From Treponema sp. (GTDB taxonomy: Bacteria > Spirochaetota > Spirochaetia > Treponematales > Breznakiellaceae), in assembly GCA_009777735.1 (NCBI GenBank), contig WRLF01000018.1:1-59862 (forward strand): a stretch of 59,862 bases of DNA. Direction: 5' to 3'. A model generated the notes under the pieces. The model had not been told where the DNA came from. It searched no databases and saw only the letters and a program-made list of their open reading frames with translations. Made by a program: the position numbers and the translations under genes. Shown piece after piece: positions 8,204 through 16,610 of this stretch; the stretch's first letter is position 1; each line of letters starts with the position of its first letter.

Positions 8204-9781
8204 TTAATTTTTTTCTTTGCGGAATAACTTCCCGGCTGCAGATTCCGCTATTATCCCTAACATTGTTTTTCTGCGTGATGAGTCAAACCGTTTACCGTTA
8301 AAATAAATATCCTTTACCGTTATATTTTTCAGCTCATCAACGGGCATTTCCAGCGGGTTGCCGCTCAGGACTGTAAAGTCGGCAATTTTTCCCATGGTCA
8401 GGCTTCCCCTGTCAGTTTCGTCAAAACACATTTTTGCCGGCCACAGGGTGTGCATTTTTAAGGCTTCCTCAATTGTAACGCTTTGGGAGGGGGTGGGATG
8501 GTTGCAGCAGTTATAGATCGACTCAATGGGATGAGGAACAGTGCATGGCGCATCGCTTCCCGCGCTTATTAATATGCCGGCATCAATAAAATCGCGCAAG
8601 GGGAGCAGTTCCCGTGCCTGTGTGCCTAAAATCCGTTCGAGATATTCAGGCGGCTCTTCCCGCCAGCGCAGAAAATTCGGCTGAAGGGCGATCGCGATGT
8701 TCATCTTTGCCGCTCGTTCGATCATTGGGCGCGGAATTAGATCGGCATGGATAATGATATGCCGGTGATCCTCCCTCGGATAATTACAAAGGGCGGCATC
8801 AAACGCATTAAGCGCTTGTTCCACCGCAGCATCGCCAATAGCATGCAGAGCAATCTGCAGATTGAGTCTGTTTGCACGAATACAAAAGTCATTAATTTCC
8901 TGTTGTGTATACGGTAAAAAACCCTTGTTATCCGGCTCATCGGCATATCCGCCGCCGAGTGCGGCGTCTTTTGATCCAAAACATCCATCAAGTGCCAGTG
9001 AAAAACATCCGCCAACACGGGTAAGCCCCCGGCGGACAATTTTTTGAGTATCGGCAGTCTGGAAAAATATACGGAAACATTGCGGCAAGGCATAACGGAC
9101 GACACGCAGGGTGTCAACATCAATATCGTTTTTATAACCCACGCCTTCGCATGTGTGCAGATAACCTACGCCTGCTTCTGCCAGTACACGCGAGGCATAC
9201 TCCATGCCGGACAACATTCCCATAGGCGGCATAGACTCAGTAACAAAATTGACTCCCTTATAAAAAGCATTCTGGTACAGCCAGCCGGTAGCTGTGTCAA
9301 ATCCAGGATCACTGATAACATTGGCGGGAAACAGCGATATTAGAGCAGAATTTGCTACGGCCGCGTGACCATCGTATTTGACCAGTAACAGCGGTGTCTC
9401 TATCATCGCGTCAACATCGGCGCGTTCGGGCAGGCGGCCTTCAGCCACACAATGGGCAGTACAGCCAAAAGCGGGCAGCAGCTTTGTTTTAGGATGTTTT
9501 TGAATATAAGAGCGTAAAAGATGCCCCATTTCATTAAAGTTACCTGCTTTGCGAACATCAACAGTAGACAGGAAAAGAGCATAACTTTCAAAATGCAGAT
9601 GAGTGTCTCCAAAAACCGGTACAACCGCTGCTCCGCCCAGATCCACACGCCGTGATTTTCCGGAGAGCGGGGGCAGTTCGTCGCCTGTATATACAATTCT
9701 GCCCTTATCGACCGCCATCACTGTGAAAATTGTGCAATCATCTTCGCAGGAAATAAACACTGCGTTTTCAAATACTGTCAT
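8204..9781 (-). CDS. Amidohydrolase 3-family metal-dependent hydrolase (YtcJ-like)
   Basis: The 525-residue protein belongs to the YtcJ/amidohydrolase 3 group: the metal motif GDTHLHFES near the N-terminus, LHAIGDAAVEQALNAF in the middle, IIHADLI, and AGSDAPCTVPHPIESI with the last metal aspartate. A closing GKIADFTVLSGNPL is typical. Family members hydrolyse amide or cyclic C-N bonds; the substrate is unknown. It sits between the ABC ATPase and the phosphatase, so it may process the imported compound (inference). No Shine-Dalgarno sequence is seen, but TATAAT (9796-9791, minus strand) lies 9 nt before the start and overlaps the ATPase stop, so it may also have its own promoter. Confidence 0.85.
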   Translation of the reverse strand: MTVFENAVFISCEDDCTIFTVMAVDKGRIVYTGDELPPLSGKSRRVDLGGAAVVPVFGDTHLHFESYALFLSTVDVRKAGNFNEMGHLLRSYIQKHPKTKLLPAFGCTAHCVAEGRLPERADVDAMIETPLLLVKYDGHAAVANSALISLFPANVISDPGFDTATGWLYQNAFYKGVNFVTESMPPMGMLSGMEYASRVLAEAGVGYLHTCEGVGYKNDIDVDTLRVVRYALPQCFRIFFQTADTQKIVRRGLTRVGGCFSLALDGCFGSKDAALGGGYADEPDNKGFLPYTQQEINDFCIRANRLNLQIALHAIGDAAVEQALNAFDAALCNYPREDHRHIIIHADLIPRPMIERAAKMNIAIALQPNFLRWREEPPEYLERILGTQARELLPLRDFIDAGILISAGSDAPCTVPHPIESIYNCCNHPTPSQSVTIEEALKMHTLWPAKMCFDETDRGSLTMGKIADFTVLSGNPLEMPVDELKNITVKDIYFNGKRFDSSRRKTMLGIIAESAAGKLFRKEKN

Positions 9782-9791
9782 AACTTATTAA

Positions 9792-10865
9792 TTATAACAC
9801 AGCCGTGATCGTGTTTCTGCCCTCAGAGTAATCATGGCGGATTTCTTTTGCGCTTTTCCTCGCCATTGTTACCGATAGTTCATCCTTGGCGGTTTCCAGC
9901 GCGTCTGATTTTTCCCCCCGGTATGAAACGGAAAGTTCGTATGTGCCGAGTTTTTCCGAAAAATTTAAAGAGAGTGAACATGCTCCATACTTTGGTGTAA
10001 CGATGTTGATTACCAATTCTTCCGCCAGTAAAATCAGTTTGTTTGCGGTTTTTTTTCCGATAGCGTTGCGGAAACAGAAATTTTCCACTCCGCCGAGCAT
10101 TTCGGCATAATCAAAGTCAGGACTTGCGATTTCATAATTGTATGAACGTATGTTAAAGATAAACGCCTGTGTTTTTGGTTTCCCGGGGCTGGTAAAAATA
10201 GTCTGCGGGCTGCCCTGTTCATATATGCCGCATTCATCCATGTAAAATACCCGGCTTGATACATCGCGTGCAAAATCCATCTCATGGGTAACTACAATCA
10301 TTGTCATGCCCGATTTTGCAAGGCTGCGCATAACGGCCATAACTTCGCTGACCATTGTTGGGTCAAGGGCGCTCGTCGGTTCGTCAAACAGTATCACTTC
10401 CGGCGACATGGCAAGGCAGCGGGCAATTGCCACACGCTGTTTTTGCCCGCCGGACAACTGACGCGGAAAGAAATGCGCGCGCTCGGATAACCCCACTGTT
10501 TTAAGAAGCTCTGCCGCTTTTTCTTTAGCTTCCTTTTTGGGCATTTTAAGCAGTTTTACCGGCCCTGCAATTAGATTGTTTATTACATCAAGGTGACTGA
10601 AAAGCCCGAAACTCTGGAATACCATACCCATTCTGCGCCGTGCGGCATCCATATTTTTTTTATTGATTTTTACGCCGTCAAAGAACACTTCACCGCCCGT
10701 TGGCGGGTCCAGGAAATTAATCGCCCTTAAAAATGTACTCTTGCCGGTACCGGACGGACCGATTATTGAAATGACTTCGCCTTTTTCTATATCAGCATTT
10801 ACATTTTGAAGAATTAAATTATTTCCATAGCGCTTTTCGAGGTTTTTTACCGATATGATGCTCAT
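9792..10865 (-). CDS. Polar amino-acid ABC ATPase fused to an RsbW-like (GHKL) C-terminal domain
   Basis: ATG 10865 overlaps the permease stop (ATGA) and gives 357 residues. Residues 1-236 are a GlnQ-type ATPase: Walker [10 protein letters not shown] (from about 36), signature LSGGQ (137-141), Walker B VILFDEP. GlnQ proteins normally end here. The extra 120 residues look like an anti-sigma kinase fold: a helix LLAEELVIN with an E283-x3-N287 N-box, then strands and a closing [23 protein letters not shown]. The DxGxG box is degenerate (SYRGEKSD), so kinase activity is doubtful and a binding role is possible. The STAS protein and SpoIIE phosphatase of the same operon are the expected partners. 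Confidence 0.88.
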   Translation of the reverse strand: MSIISVKNLEKRYGNNLILQNVNADIEKGEVISIIGPSGTGKSTFLRAINFLDPPTGGEVFFDGVKINKKNMDAARRRMGMVFQSFGLFSHLDVINNLIAGPVKLLKMPKKEAKEKAAELLKTVGLSERAHFFPRQLSGGQKQRVAIARCLAMSPEVILFDEPTSALDPTMVSEVMAVMRSLAKSGMTMIVVTHEMDFARDVSSRVFYMDECGIYEQGSPQTIFTSPGKPKTQAFIFNIRSYNYEIASPDFDYAEMLGGVENFCFRNAIGKKTANKLILLAEELVINIVTPKYGACSLSLNFSEKLGTYELSVSYRGEKSDALETAKDELSVTMARKSAKEIRHDYSEGRNTITAVL

Positions 10866-12409
10866 TCTTCCCCCCGGTTTATTTTTTTTACGATGAGCTT
10901 GAATAACAGTACGCAAATTGAAGTAACGGACAGATAGATTGCAGCTACGAACAGCAGCGGGAAGTATGCGTCATAAGTACGGCTGCGGATAATGTCGCCG
11001 GCGCGGGTCAGATCCTGAATGGCGATATAACCCACGATGGCAGTAGCCTTAACCAGTTCCACAAACCCGTTCGTGTACCCCGGCAGGGCGCGGCGCACCG
11101 CCTGGGGCAGCGTCACTGAAGTAAATGCCCCGAATGCCGAAAACCCAATACTGCGCGCCGCTTCGATTTCTACCGGATCAACAGTATCAATCGCGCCTTT
11201 CAGATTCTGCGCAATCATCGCGCCGGTAATCATCGTGAATGCTGCCACTGCCACTAAGACATTGGAAATGTTCGTGTTTCCAAAAATGATGTAATACGTA
11301 ATCATCAAAAGAACGACAATGGGTGTGCCGTAGATAAGTCCGCAGTAGATGCGTCCTGTTAAATTTACTGATTTATTTTTCCGCATTAACACATAACATA
11401 TAAAACACCCGAATACGGTGCCGAATATCTGCGCCAGAAACGCTATTGTCAAGGTTACGCCAAGGCCGTTTACGATCATCTTCCAGCGGTTGTCGGTAAT
11501 GAGGTTGCGCTGTATTCCGGTTCTTAGCCATTCGATAATGCCGCTGCTTGATTGGCTTAGTTCAGTTACGGGAGCGGCGGAGTCCGGAGAGCCATGGGTC
11601 TGGCTTTGCACAATCAGCACGGCCTGGGTGATAACGCTCGGATCGCCGAAAATTACCCCTTCCTGGCGTTCGCTGGTTATTGCCAGCGTAGCGGCGCTCA
11701 TGTCCGCCCTGCCGGTGATCACATAGGGAATAATCGCATCGTAAGACATCATGGTAAACTCCGGCTTCATTCCTATATGCTGTGCGAAAAGGCTTACCAT
11801 CTCCACATCGAAACCTGCAGGTTCACCGTTTGCGTCAAAATAGATCAGCGGCGGATAATTTCCGGTGTCGGCTGCACGCAATATACCATTTTCGCCGGTA
11901 AATTCGAACTGCGGAATGTCCTCTTGTGCGGGCAGCGGTACGCCTATCCAGCGATCAATGACTTTCTGCCAGGTACCGTCGGCGGCTATATCGCGAAACC
12001 ATTCGTTGTATTTGTCGCGCAGTTCTGTAGTATAAAAAATAGGCCCGGCTTTTTGGACAAAAACATCCTGCGGTACCCAAATGTATTCAACATTTGGATA
12101 CATTCCGCTGTCCTGCAGCTGCCGTACATATTCCTGACTGAGAAGTACGGCATCAACCCTGCCCATACGCAGGGCTTCCAGCATATCGGCGATGGTAAAA
12201 TATTCCGGCGCGGATATTGCCTGAAATAAATCAAGTGCAACACTGCCGTATATACCTCCTGCCTGGACCGCGATGCGTTTGCCGGTGCCGATAAAATCAA
12301 TGTACGTGCCGGTGTTGCTCTGCTGTATTACTTCCGCCGCAGGACTGCATGATAAAAAAAGCGCTGCTAAAAATACAGCCAAAAACAGAAGTACGGTTGT
12401 TTTATTCAT
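10862..12409 (-). CDS. Fused amino-acid binding lipoprotein and ABC permease, permuted binding domain
   Basis: The 515-residue protein has a lipobox FLSC (C21), a periplasmic part and a HisM/GlnP-type permease (about 310-510, with the [22 protein letters not shown] loop that docks the ATPase). The periplasmic part is out of order. Residues about 40-165 read like the second half of an SBP_bac_3 protein ([36 protein letters not shown]). Residues about 180-275 read like the first half ([22 protein letters not shown] as two motifs, [14 protein letters not shown]). This suggests circular permutation before fusion. It should import a polar amino acid or relative with the ATPase at 9792. The STAS gene lies 6 bp upstream. 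Confidence 0.88.
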   Translation of the reverse strand: MNKTTVLLFLAVFLAALFLSCSPAAEVIQQSNTGTYIDFIGTGKRIAVQAGGIYGSVALDLFQAISAPEYFTIADMLEALRMGRVDAVLLSQEYVRQLQDSGMYPNVEYIWVPQDVFVQKAGPIFYTTELRDKYNEWFRDIAADGTWQKVIDRWIGVPLPAQEDIPQFEFTGENGILRAADTGNYPPLIYFDANGEPAGFDVEMVSLFAQHIGMKPEFTMMSYDAIIPYVITGRADMSAATLAITSERQEGVIFGDPSVITQAVLIVQSQTHGSPDSAAPVTELSQSSSGIIEWLRTGIQRNLITDNRWKMIVNGLGVTLTIAFLAQIFGTVFGCFICYVLMRKNKSVNLTGRIYCGLIYGTPIVVLLMITYYIIFGNTNISNVLVAVAAFTMITGAMIAQNLKGAIDTVDPVEIEAARSIGFSAFGAFTSVTLPQAVRRALPGYTNGFVELVKATAIVGYIAIQDLTRAGDIIRSRTYDAYFPLLFVAAIYLSVTSICVLLFKLIVKKINRGEE

Positions 12410-12415
12410 TTTTTT

Positions 12416-12715
12416 TCACTCAACGGTGAGTATATCGGAGAAACCTGTCATTTCCAATATTTCCATGATTTCTTCAGGTACCCCGGTAAGCATCATGAGA
12501 ATGCCATTTTCATCTGCCGTTTTTTGCCCCGTGAACAGTATGCGCAGCCCCGCTGATGAGACATAGGTTAATTTTGAACAATCAATAGTTATTTTTTTTG
12601 CCTCGTCAAATGCGGAACTTAAAGCATTTCCCAGAAGCGGTGCGGTAATGGTGTCCAGCCTGCCTTCAAGAGATAATATCACTGTTTCGTTTTCGTTTGT
12701 TATATTGATTGTCAT
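12416..12715 (-). CDS. STAS-domain anti-anti-sigma-type protein (RsbV-like)
   Basis: This is a stand-alone 99-residue STAS domain with a clear ribosome site (AGGAG, minus strand). LSLEGRLDTITAPLL and IDCSKLTYVSSAGLRIL are the classic motifs; S53/S54 sit where SpoIIAA and RsbV are phosphorylated. In partner switching the unphosphorylated form binds a GHKL protein, and SpoIIE phosphatases restore that form. Both partners are encoded downstream in this operon (ATPase tail at 9792, phosphatase at 6266). No sigma factor is in the operon, so the switch may act on the transporter itself (inference). Confidence 0.9.
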   Translation of the reverse strand: MTINITNENETVILSLEGRLDTITAPLLGNALSSAFDEAKKITIDCSKLTYVSSAGLRILFTGQKTADENGILMMLTGVPEEIMEILEMTGFSDILTVE

Positions 12716-12831
12716 TGTTAATTCTCCTGATTGTCATTCTATACAAGCTCAAGCCCGGTGTCTACACGTATAACAGCCGGCATTGTATGAGCGCTAAAAA
12801 ATAGCAGACAAAAAATTTTCGTGAAAATATC

Positions 12832-12861
12832 TTTACATCCATAATATTATAGTGCCATAAT
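12832..12861 (+). promoter_or_regulatory. Candidate promoter for dppBCDF
   Basis: TTTACA (12832-12837), 18 bp, CATAAT (12856-12861). The expected transcript start is about 12868, only 4 nt before the dppB ATG at 12872, and no Shine-Dalgarno sequence is present, so dppB may be read from a nearly leaderless mRNA. Confidence 0.5.
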
Positions 12862-12871
12862 AAGTATATTC

Positions 12872-13798
12872 ATGTATAAATTCATTTTTCGACGGCTTTT
12901 ACTAATGTTGCCGGTTCTCGTGGGGGTAATATTAATTATATTTACCCTGATGTACATAACCCCCGGCGATCCTGCTTCAATCCTTTTAGGTGAACAGGCA
13001 CGGCCCGAGGATCTTGCAGCCCTGCGTCTGGAAATGGGACTGGACGACCCTTTTTTAGTACAATTTGCAAACTACATAACCAGAATCGTACGGCTGGATT
13101 TTGGAATGTCCTATGTAACGAAACGTCCTGTATTCACTGAAATCTACGACCGTTTTTTTACAACCATGCTTCTTGCTGGCATCAGTGTTCTTGTGTCGGT
13201 TTTAGCGGGGATACCTTTGGGTATTTTATGCGCCGTCAAACAGAACTCCTTCTTTGACAGCATTACTCAGGTTTTTGGTTTGATAGCTTTATCCATGCCG
13301 AATTTCTGGCTGGGATTGATGCTCATGCTGATTTTTTCGGTTAATCTCGCATGGCTGCCGGCGACCGGTTTTACCACTCCCCTCCACTGGATTCTGCCTT
13401 CTTTGACAATAGGCCTTTCCGGCGCCGGTGTGATCATGCGTTTTACCCGTTCCTCCATGCTGGAAGTGATCCGCCAGGATTATATGAGAACTGCCCGGGC
13501 AAAGGGGCAGAAAGAGTCGGTTGTCATTATGAAACATGCCCTAAAAAATACCCTAATTCCGGTTGTCACTGTCATAGGCCTTTCATTTGGCGGACTTCTG
13601 GGAGGCGCGGTTCTTACCGAGACGGTTTTTGCCATACCGGGTTTAGGAAATTTTATGGTGCAATCCATCCGCTCAAGGGACATCCCCATTATTCAGGGAG
13701 GTGTGTTAATGATGGCCATTGTGTTCAGTTTTGTAAATCTCCTGGTTGATATCCTATACTCCTATATAGATCCAAGGATTAGGTCGCAATACAAATGA
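12872..13798 (+). CDS. Oligopeptide/dipeptide/nickel-type ABC permease, DppB family
   Basis: The 308-residue integral membrane protein starts with FIFRRLLLMLPVLVGV and TPGDPA, the usual DppB/OppB N-terminus. It has about six membrane helices and the EAA-type loop MRTARAKGQKESVVIMKHALKNTLIP. It pairs with the DppC-type protein that overlaps it. No Shine-Dalgarno sequence precedes ATG 12872. No periplasmic binding protein is encoded in or next to this operon, so substrate (peptide, nickel or other) is open. Confidence 0.92.
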   Translation: MYKFIFRRLLLMLPVLVGVILIIFTLMYITPGDPASILLGEQARPEDLAALRLEMGLDDPFLVQFANYITRIVRLDFGMSYVTKRPVFTEIYDRFFTTMLLAGISVLVSVLAGIPLGILCAVKQNSFFDSITQVFGLIALSMPNFWLGLMLMLIFSVNLAWLPATGFTTPLHWILPSLTIGLSGAGVIMRFTRSSMLEVIRQDYMRTARAKGQKESVVIMKHALKNTLIPVVTVIGLSFGGLLGGAVLTETVFAIPGLGNFMVQSIRSRDIPIIQGGVLMMAIVFSFVNLLVDILYSYIDPRIRSQYK

Positions 13799-14661
13799 TG
13801 AAGAAGCAAAGCCTTAATCATGACATCTGGAGGCGTTTCCGCAAAAGCCCTGCCGCAATGACCGGTATGGTTATCATTATCATTTTAATACTGACGGCAA
13901 TTTTTGCGGACTTAATTACCCCTGAAGGATTGGATTATCAGGATATGGACAGAACATTTCTTACGCCAATGACCCGCTCCGGCGATATGCTGCATGTTCT
14001 GGGAACAGACAACCTGGGACGGGATTTGTTAACCCGGATTATTTACGGTACAAGGACTTCACTCCAGATTGGTTTCATTGTAGTTAGTATTTCAATGGTA
14101 GCAGGGATCATCCTGGGGGCCATTGCGGGATATTACGGCGGCGTTTCGGATAATATTATCATGCGGGTTGTTGATATACTCCTGGCAATACCCAATATCC
14201 TTATGGCCATAGCTATTGCTGCGGCTTTAGGTCCGGGGATGGTGAACGTAATGATTGCCGTAGGGATAGGTTCCATACCCGGGTTTGCCAGGGTAGTCAG
14301 AGCGGCGGTTCTGACTGTCCGGGATAATGAATTTGTCGAAGCCGCCCGGGCCATTGGGGGCAGCGATTTCCGTATAATCACCCGACATATCCTGCCCAAC
14401 TGCATGGCTCCCATCATCGTGCAATCCACCTTGGGGTTGGCGGGTGCCATTCTGTCCGCCGCAGCCCTGAGTTTTATTGGGCTGGGCATACAGCCGCCTG
14501 TTCCCGAATGGGGGTACATGCTCTCCCAGGGGCGGCGCTTCATCCGGGATTATCCGTATCTGTCTTTATACCCCGGTCTTGCCATCGTTATTGTTGTTCT
14601 TGCGCTTAACATGCTTGGTGACGGTTTGCGCGATGCTTTTGATCCAAAACTCAAGAGGTAA
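13795..14661 (+). CDS. Oligopeptide/dipeptide/nickel-type ABC permease, DppC family
   Basis: The 288-residue permease starts at ATG 13795, overlapping the dppB stop (a second ATG follows at 13798). The N-terminal helix, LGTDNLGRDLLTRIIYG and the loop FVEAARAIGGSDFRIITRHILPN are standard for DppC/OppC. SFIGLGIQPPVPEWG near the end is also conserved in the family. It forms the membrane channel with the DppB-type protein and receives energy from the two ATPases downstream. Confidence 0.93.
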   Translation: MMKKQSLNHDIWRRFRKSPAAMTGMVIIIILILTAIFADLITPEGLDYQDMDRTFLTPMTRSGDMLHVLGTDNLGRDLLTRIIYGTRTSLQIGFIVVSISMVAGIILGAIAGYYGGVSDNIIMRVVDILLAIPNILMAIAIAAALGPGMVNVMIAVGIGSIPGFARVVRAAVLTVRDNEFVEAARAIGGSDFRIITRHILPNCMAPIIVQSTLGLAGAILSAAALSFIGLGIQPPVPEWGYMLSQGRRFIRDYPYLSLYPGLAIVIVVLALNMLGDGLRDAFDPKLKR

Positions 14662-14664
14662 AAT

Positions 14665-15642
14665 GTGAATGAAAATGTGCTTTTGGAGATAAAAAACCTT
14701 GTTATACATTATATAACCGATGACGGTGTTGTCCGCGCTGTTAACGAACTGAATTTAAGCCTGGACAGGGGCGAGACTTTGGGGATCGTAGGCGAGACCG
14801 GCGCCGGTAAAACAACCACAGCTTTGGGGCTTATGCGCCTGGTTCCCGCTCCCCCCGGTAAAATAATCAGCGGTGAAATTTGGCTGGACGGAAAAAACAT
14901 CGTAGCGCTTCCGGAAACGGAAATGCGGAAGATCCGGGGCAAAAAGGTTTCTATGATCTTTCAGGACCCCATGACCAGCCTTAACCCTGTTATACCTGTA
15001 CGCGATCAGATTGCCGAAGTCATTTTACTGCACGAAAAGCTTGCAGCCGCCGATGCATTGGAAAAAGCGGAAGGAATGCTCATGAAGGTCGGTATACAAC
15101 CGGAACGGGCAAAGGATTACCCCCACCAGTTTTCCGGCGGTATGCGTCAGCGGGCGGTTATTGCCATTGCGCTTGCCTGCAACCCGAAGCTATTAATCGC
15201 CGACGAACCGACCACTGCACTGGATGTAACCATTCAGGCCCAGGTTTTACTATTAATGAAGAAATTAAAAATCGAATTTAATACATCCATGATCATGATA
15301 ACCCATGATTTAGGTATAGTTGCGGAAATCTGTGATACAGTCGCCATCATGTACGCCGGCAATATCGTGGAATATGCCGAAAAACGGGAATTGTTCAGGA
15401 ACCCAAAACACCCCTACACAATCGGTCTTTTTAACTCCCTGCCGGACATAAAAAAAGACGAGGATAATTTAAAGCCAATTAAGGGTCTTATGCCCGATCC
15501 AATGGATCTGCCGGCCGGATGCCCGTTCCATCCGCGTTGCGATATGGCTATGCCGGAATGCTCAAAAACCGTTCCGCAGAATGTCACAATCGCCGTGAAC
15601 CATACGGTAAGATGCCTGTTATTCGGAGCGGCAAATGGCTGA
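14665..15642 (+). CDS. Oligopeptide/nickel-type ABC ATPase, DppD family
   Basis: The start is GTG 14665 (an ATG at 14663 runs straight into TGA). The 325-residue ATPase has Walker A GETGAGKTT, signature FSGGMRQR, Walker B LLIADEPTTALD and the C-terminal oligopeptide/HPY extension with cysteines (CPFHPRCDMAMPEC), which in some members bears an iron-sulfur cluster. It works as a heterodimer with the DppF-type protein, whose start overlaps this gene by 8 bases. Confidence 0.93.
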   Translation: MNENVLLEIKNLVIHYITDDGVVRAVNELNLSLDRGETLGIVGETGAGKTTTALGLMRLVPAPPGKIISGEIWLDGKNIVALPETEMRKIRGKKVSMIFQDPMTSLNPVIPVRDQIAEVILLHEKLAAADALEKAEGMLMKVGIQPERAKDYPHQFSGGMRQRAVIAIALACNPKLLIADEPTTALDVTIQAQVLLLMKKLKIEFNTSMIMITHDLGIVAEICDTVAIMYAGNIVEYAEKRELFRNPKHPYTIGLFNSLPDIKKDEDNLKPIKGLMPDPMDLPAGCPFHPRCDMAMPECSKTVPQNVTIAVNHTVRCLLFGAANG

Positions 15643-16591
15643 AAAACTTATTGAAGTAAAAAATTTAAAAAAATATTTTAAAACAAAAAGAGGTATGCTT
15701 CACGCTGTTGACGATGTTGATTTTCATATCAGCAAAGGTCAAACCCTCGGCCTCGTCGGTGAATCGGGCTGCGGAAAATCCACCATAGGCCGGGTATTGC
15801 TGCGCTTGCTTGAAGCTACAGGCGGTGAAGTCCTGCTTAATGGTGAAAATATTTTTCATTATAATAAAAATAAAATGCGCGAATTGCGTGAAAACATGCA
15901 AATTGTTTTTCAGGATCCTTTTGCCTCGCTTAACCCCCGTATGAGCGTTTGTGAAATTATTGCAGAGCCGCTGGTTATTAATAAAAAAACCGGCAACAAA
16001 ACCCAACTGCATACAATGGTGAGCAGCCTCATGGAAACGGTGGGGCTTGCCCGGCGCCTGGAAAACGCCTATCCCCATGAACTGGACGGCGGCAGGAGGC
16101 AGCGTATCGGCATTGCCCGCGCTTTGGCCTTAAATCCCCGGTTTATCGTGCTGGATGAACCGGTGTCCGCTCTGGATGTTTCCATCCAGGCTCAGATATT
16201 GAATTTAATGGACAATCTGCAGAAAGAGCTTGGGCTGACATACCTCTTTATTTCCCATGATTTGGGTGTCATTAAACATGTCAGCGACAACATAGCCGTG
16301 ATGTACCTGGGTAAAATCGTAGAGTTGTCCGGTTATGCATCCCTGTTTGCCGATCCTCGGCATCCTTACACAAAAGCGCTGTTATCTGCAATCCCTGTTC
16401 CCGATCCGGATGAGAGACGGGAACGCATCATCCTTGAGGGCGATGTACCGAGTCCGATAAACCCGCAACCGGGTTGCAGGTTTTACGGACGCTGTTACGT
16501 GCGTATGGATAAATGCAAAGACAACACGCCGGATCTTAAGCAAATTTCCGAAGGCAGATTTTGCGCTTGCCATCTTGTCAATGGAAAATAA
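15635..16591 (+). CDS. Oligopeptide/nickel-type ABC ATPase, DppF family
   Basis: The 318-residue ATPase has Walker [10 protein letters not shown], Walker [13 protein letters not shown] and the C-terminal cysteine extension ([14 protein letters not shown]). The ABC signature reads LDGGRRQR instead of the usual SGGQRQR, changing the signature serine to aspartate; this site would be expected to contact ATP less well, so the dimer may be asymmetric. It is the last gene of the operon and converges on the metal ATPase gene with a 19-bp gap that shows no terminator hairpin. Confidence 0.92.
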   Translation: MAEKLIEVKNLKKYFKTKRGMLHAVDDVDFHISKGQTLGLVGESGCGKSTIGRVLLRLLEATGGEVLLNGENIFHYNKNKMRELRENMQIVFQDPFASLNPRMSVCEIIAEPLVINKKTGNKTQLHTMVSSLMETVGLARRLENAYPHELDGGRRQRIGIARALALNPRFIVLDEPVSALDVSIQAQILNLMDNLQKELGLTYLFISHDLGVIKHVSDNIAVMYLGKIVELSGYASLFADPRHPYTKALLSAIPVPDPDERRERIILEGDVPSPINPQPGCRFYGRCYVRMDKCKDNTPDLKQISEGRFCACHLVNGK

Positions 16592-16610
16592 AAATATCTG
16601 AATGGAACAA

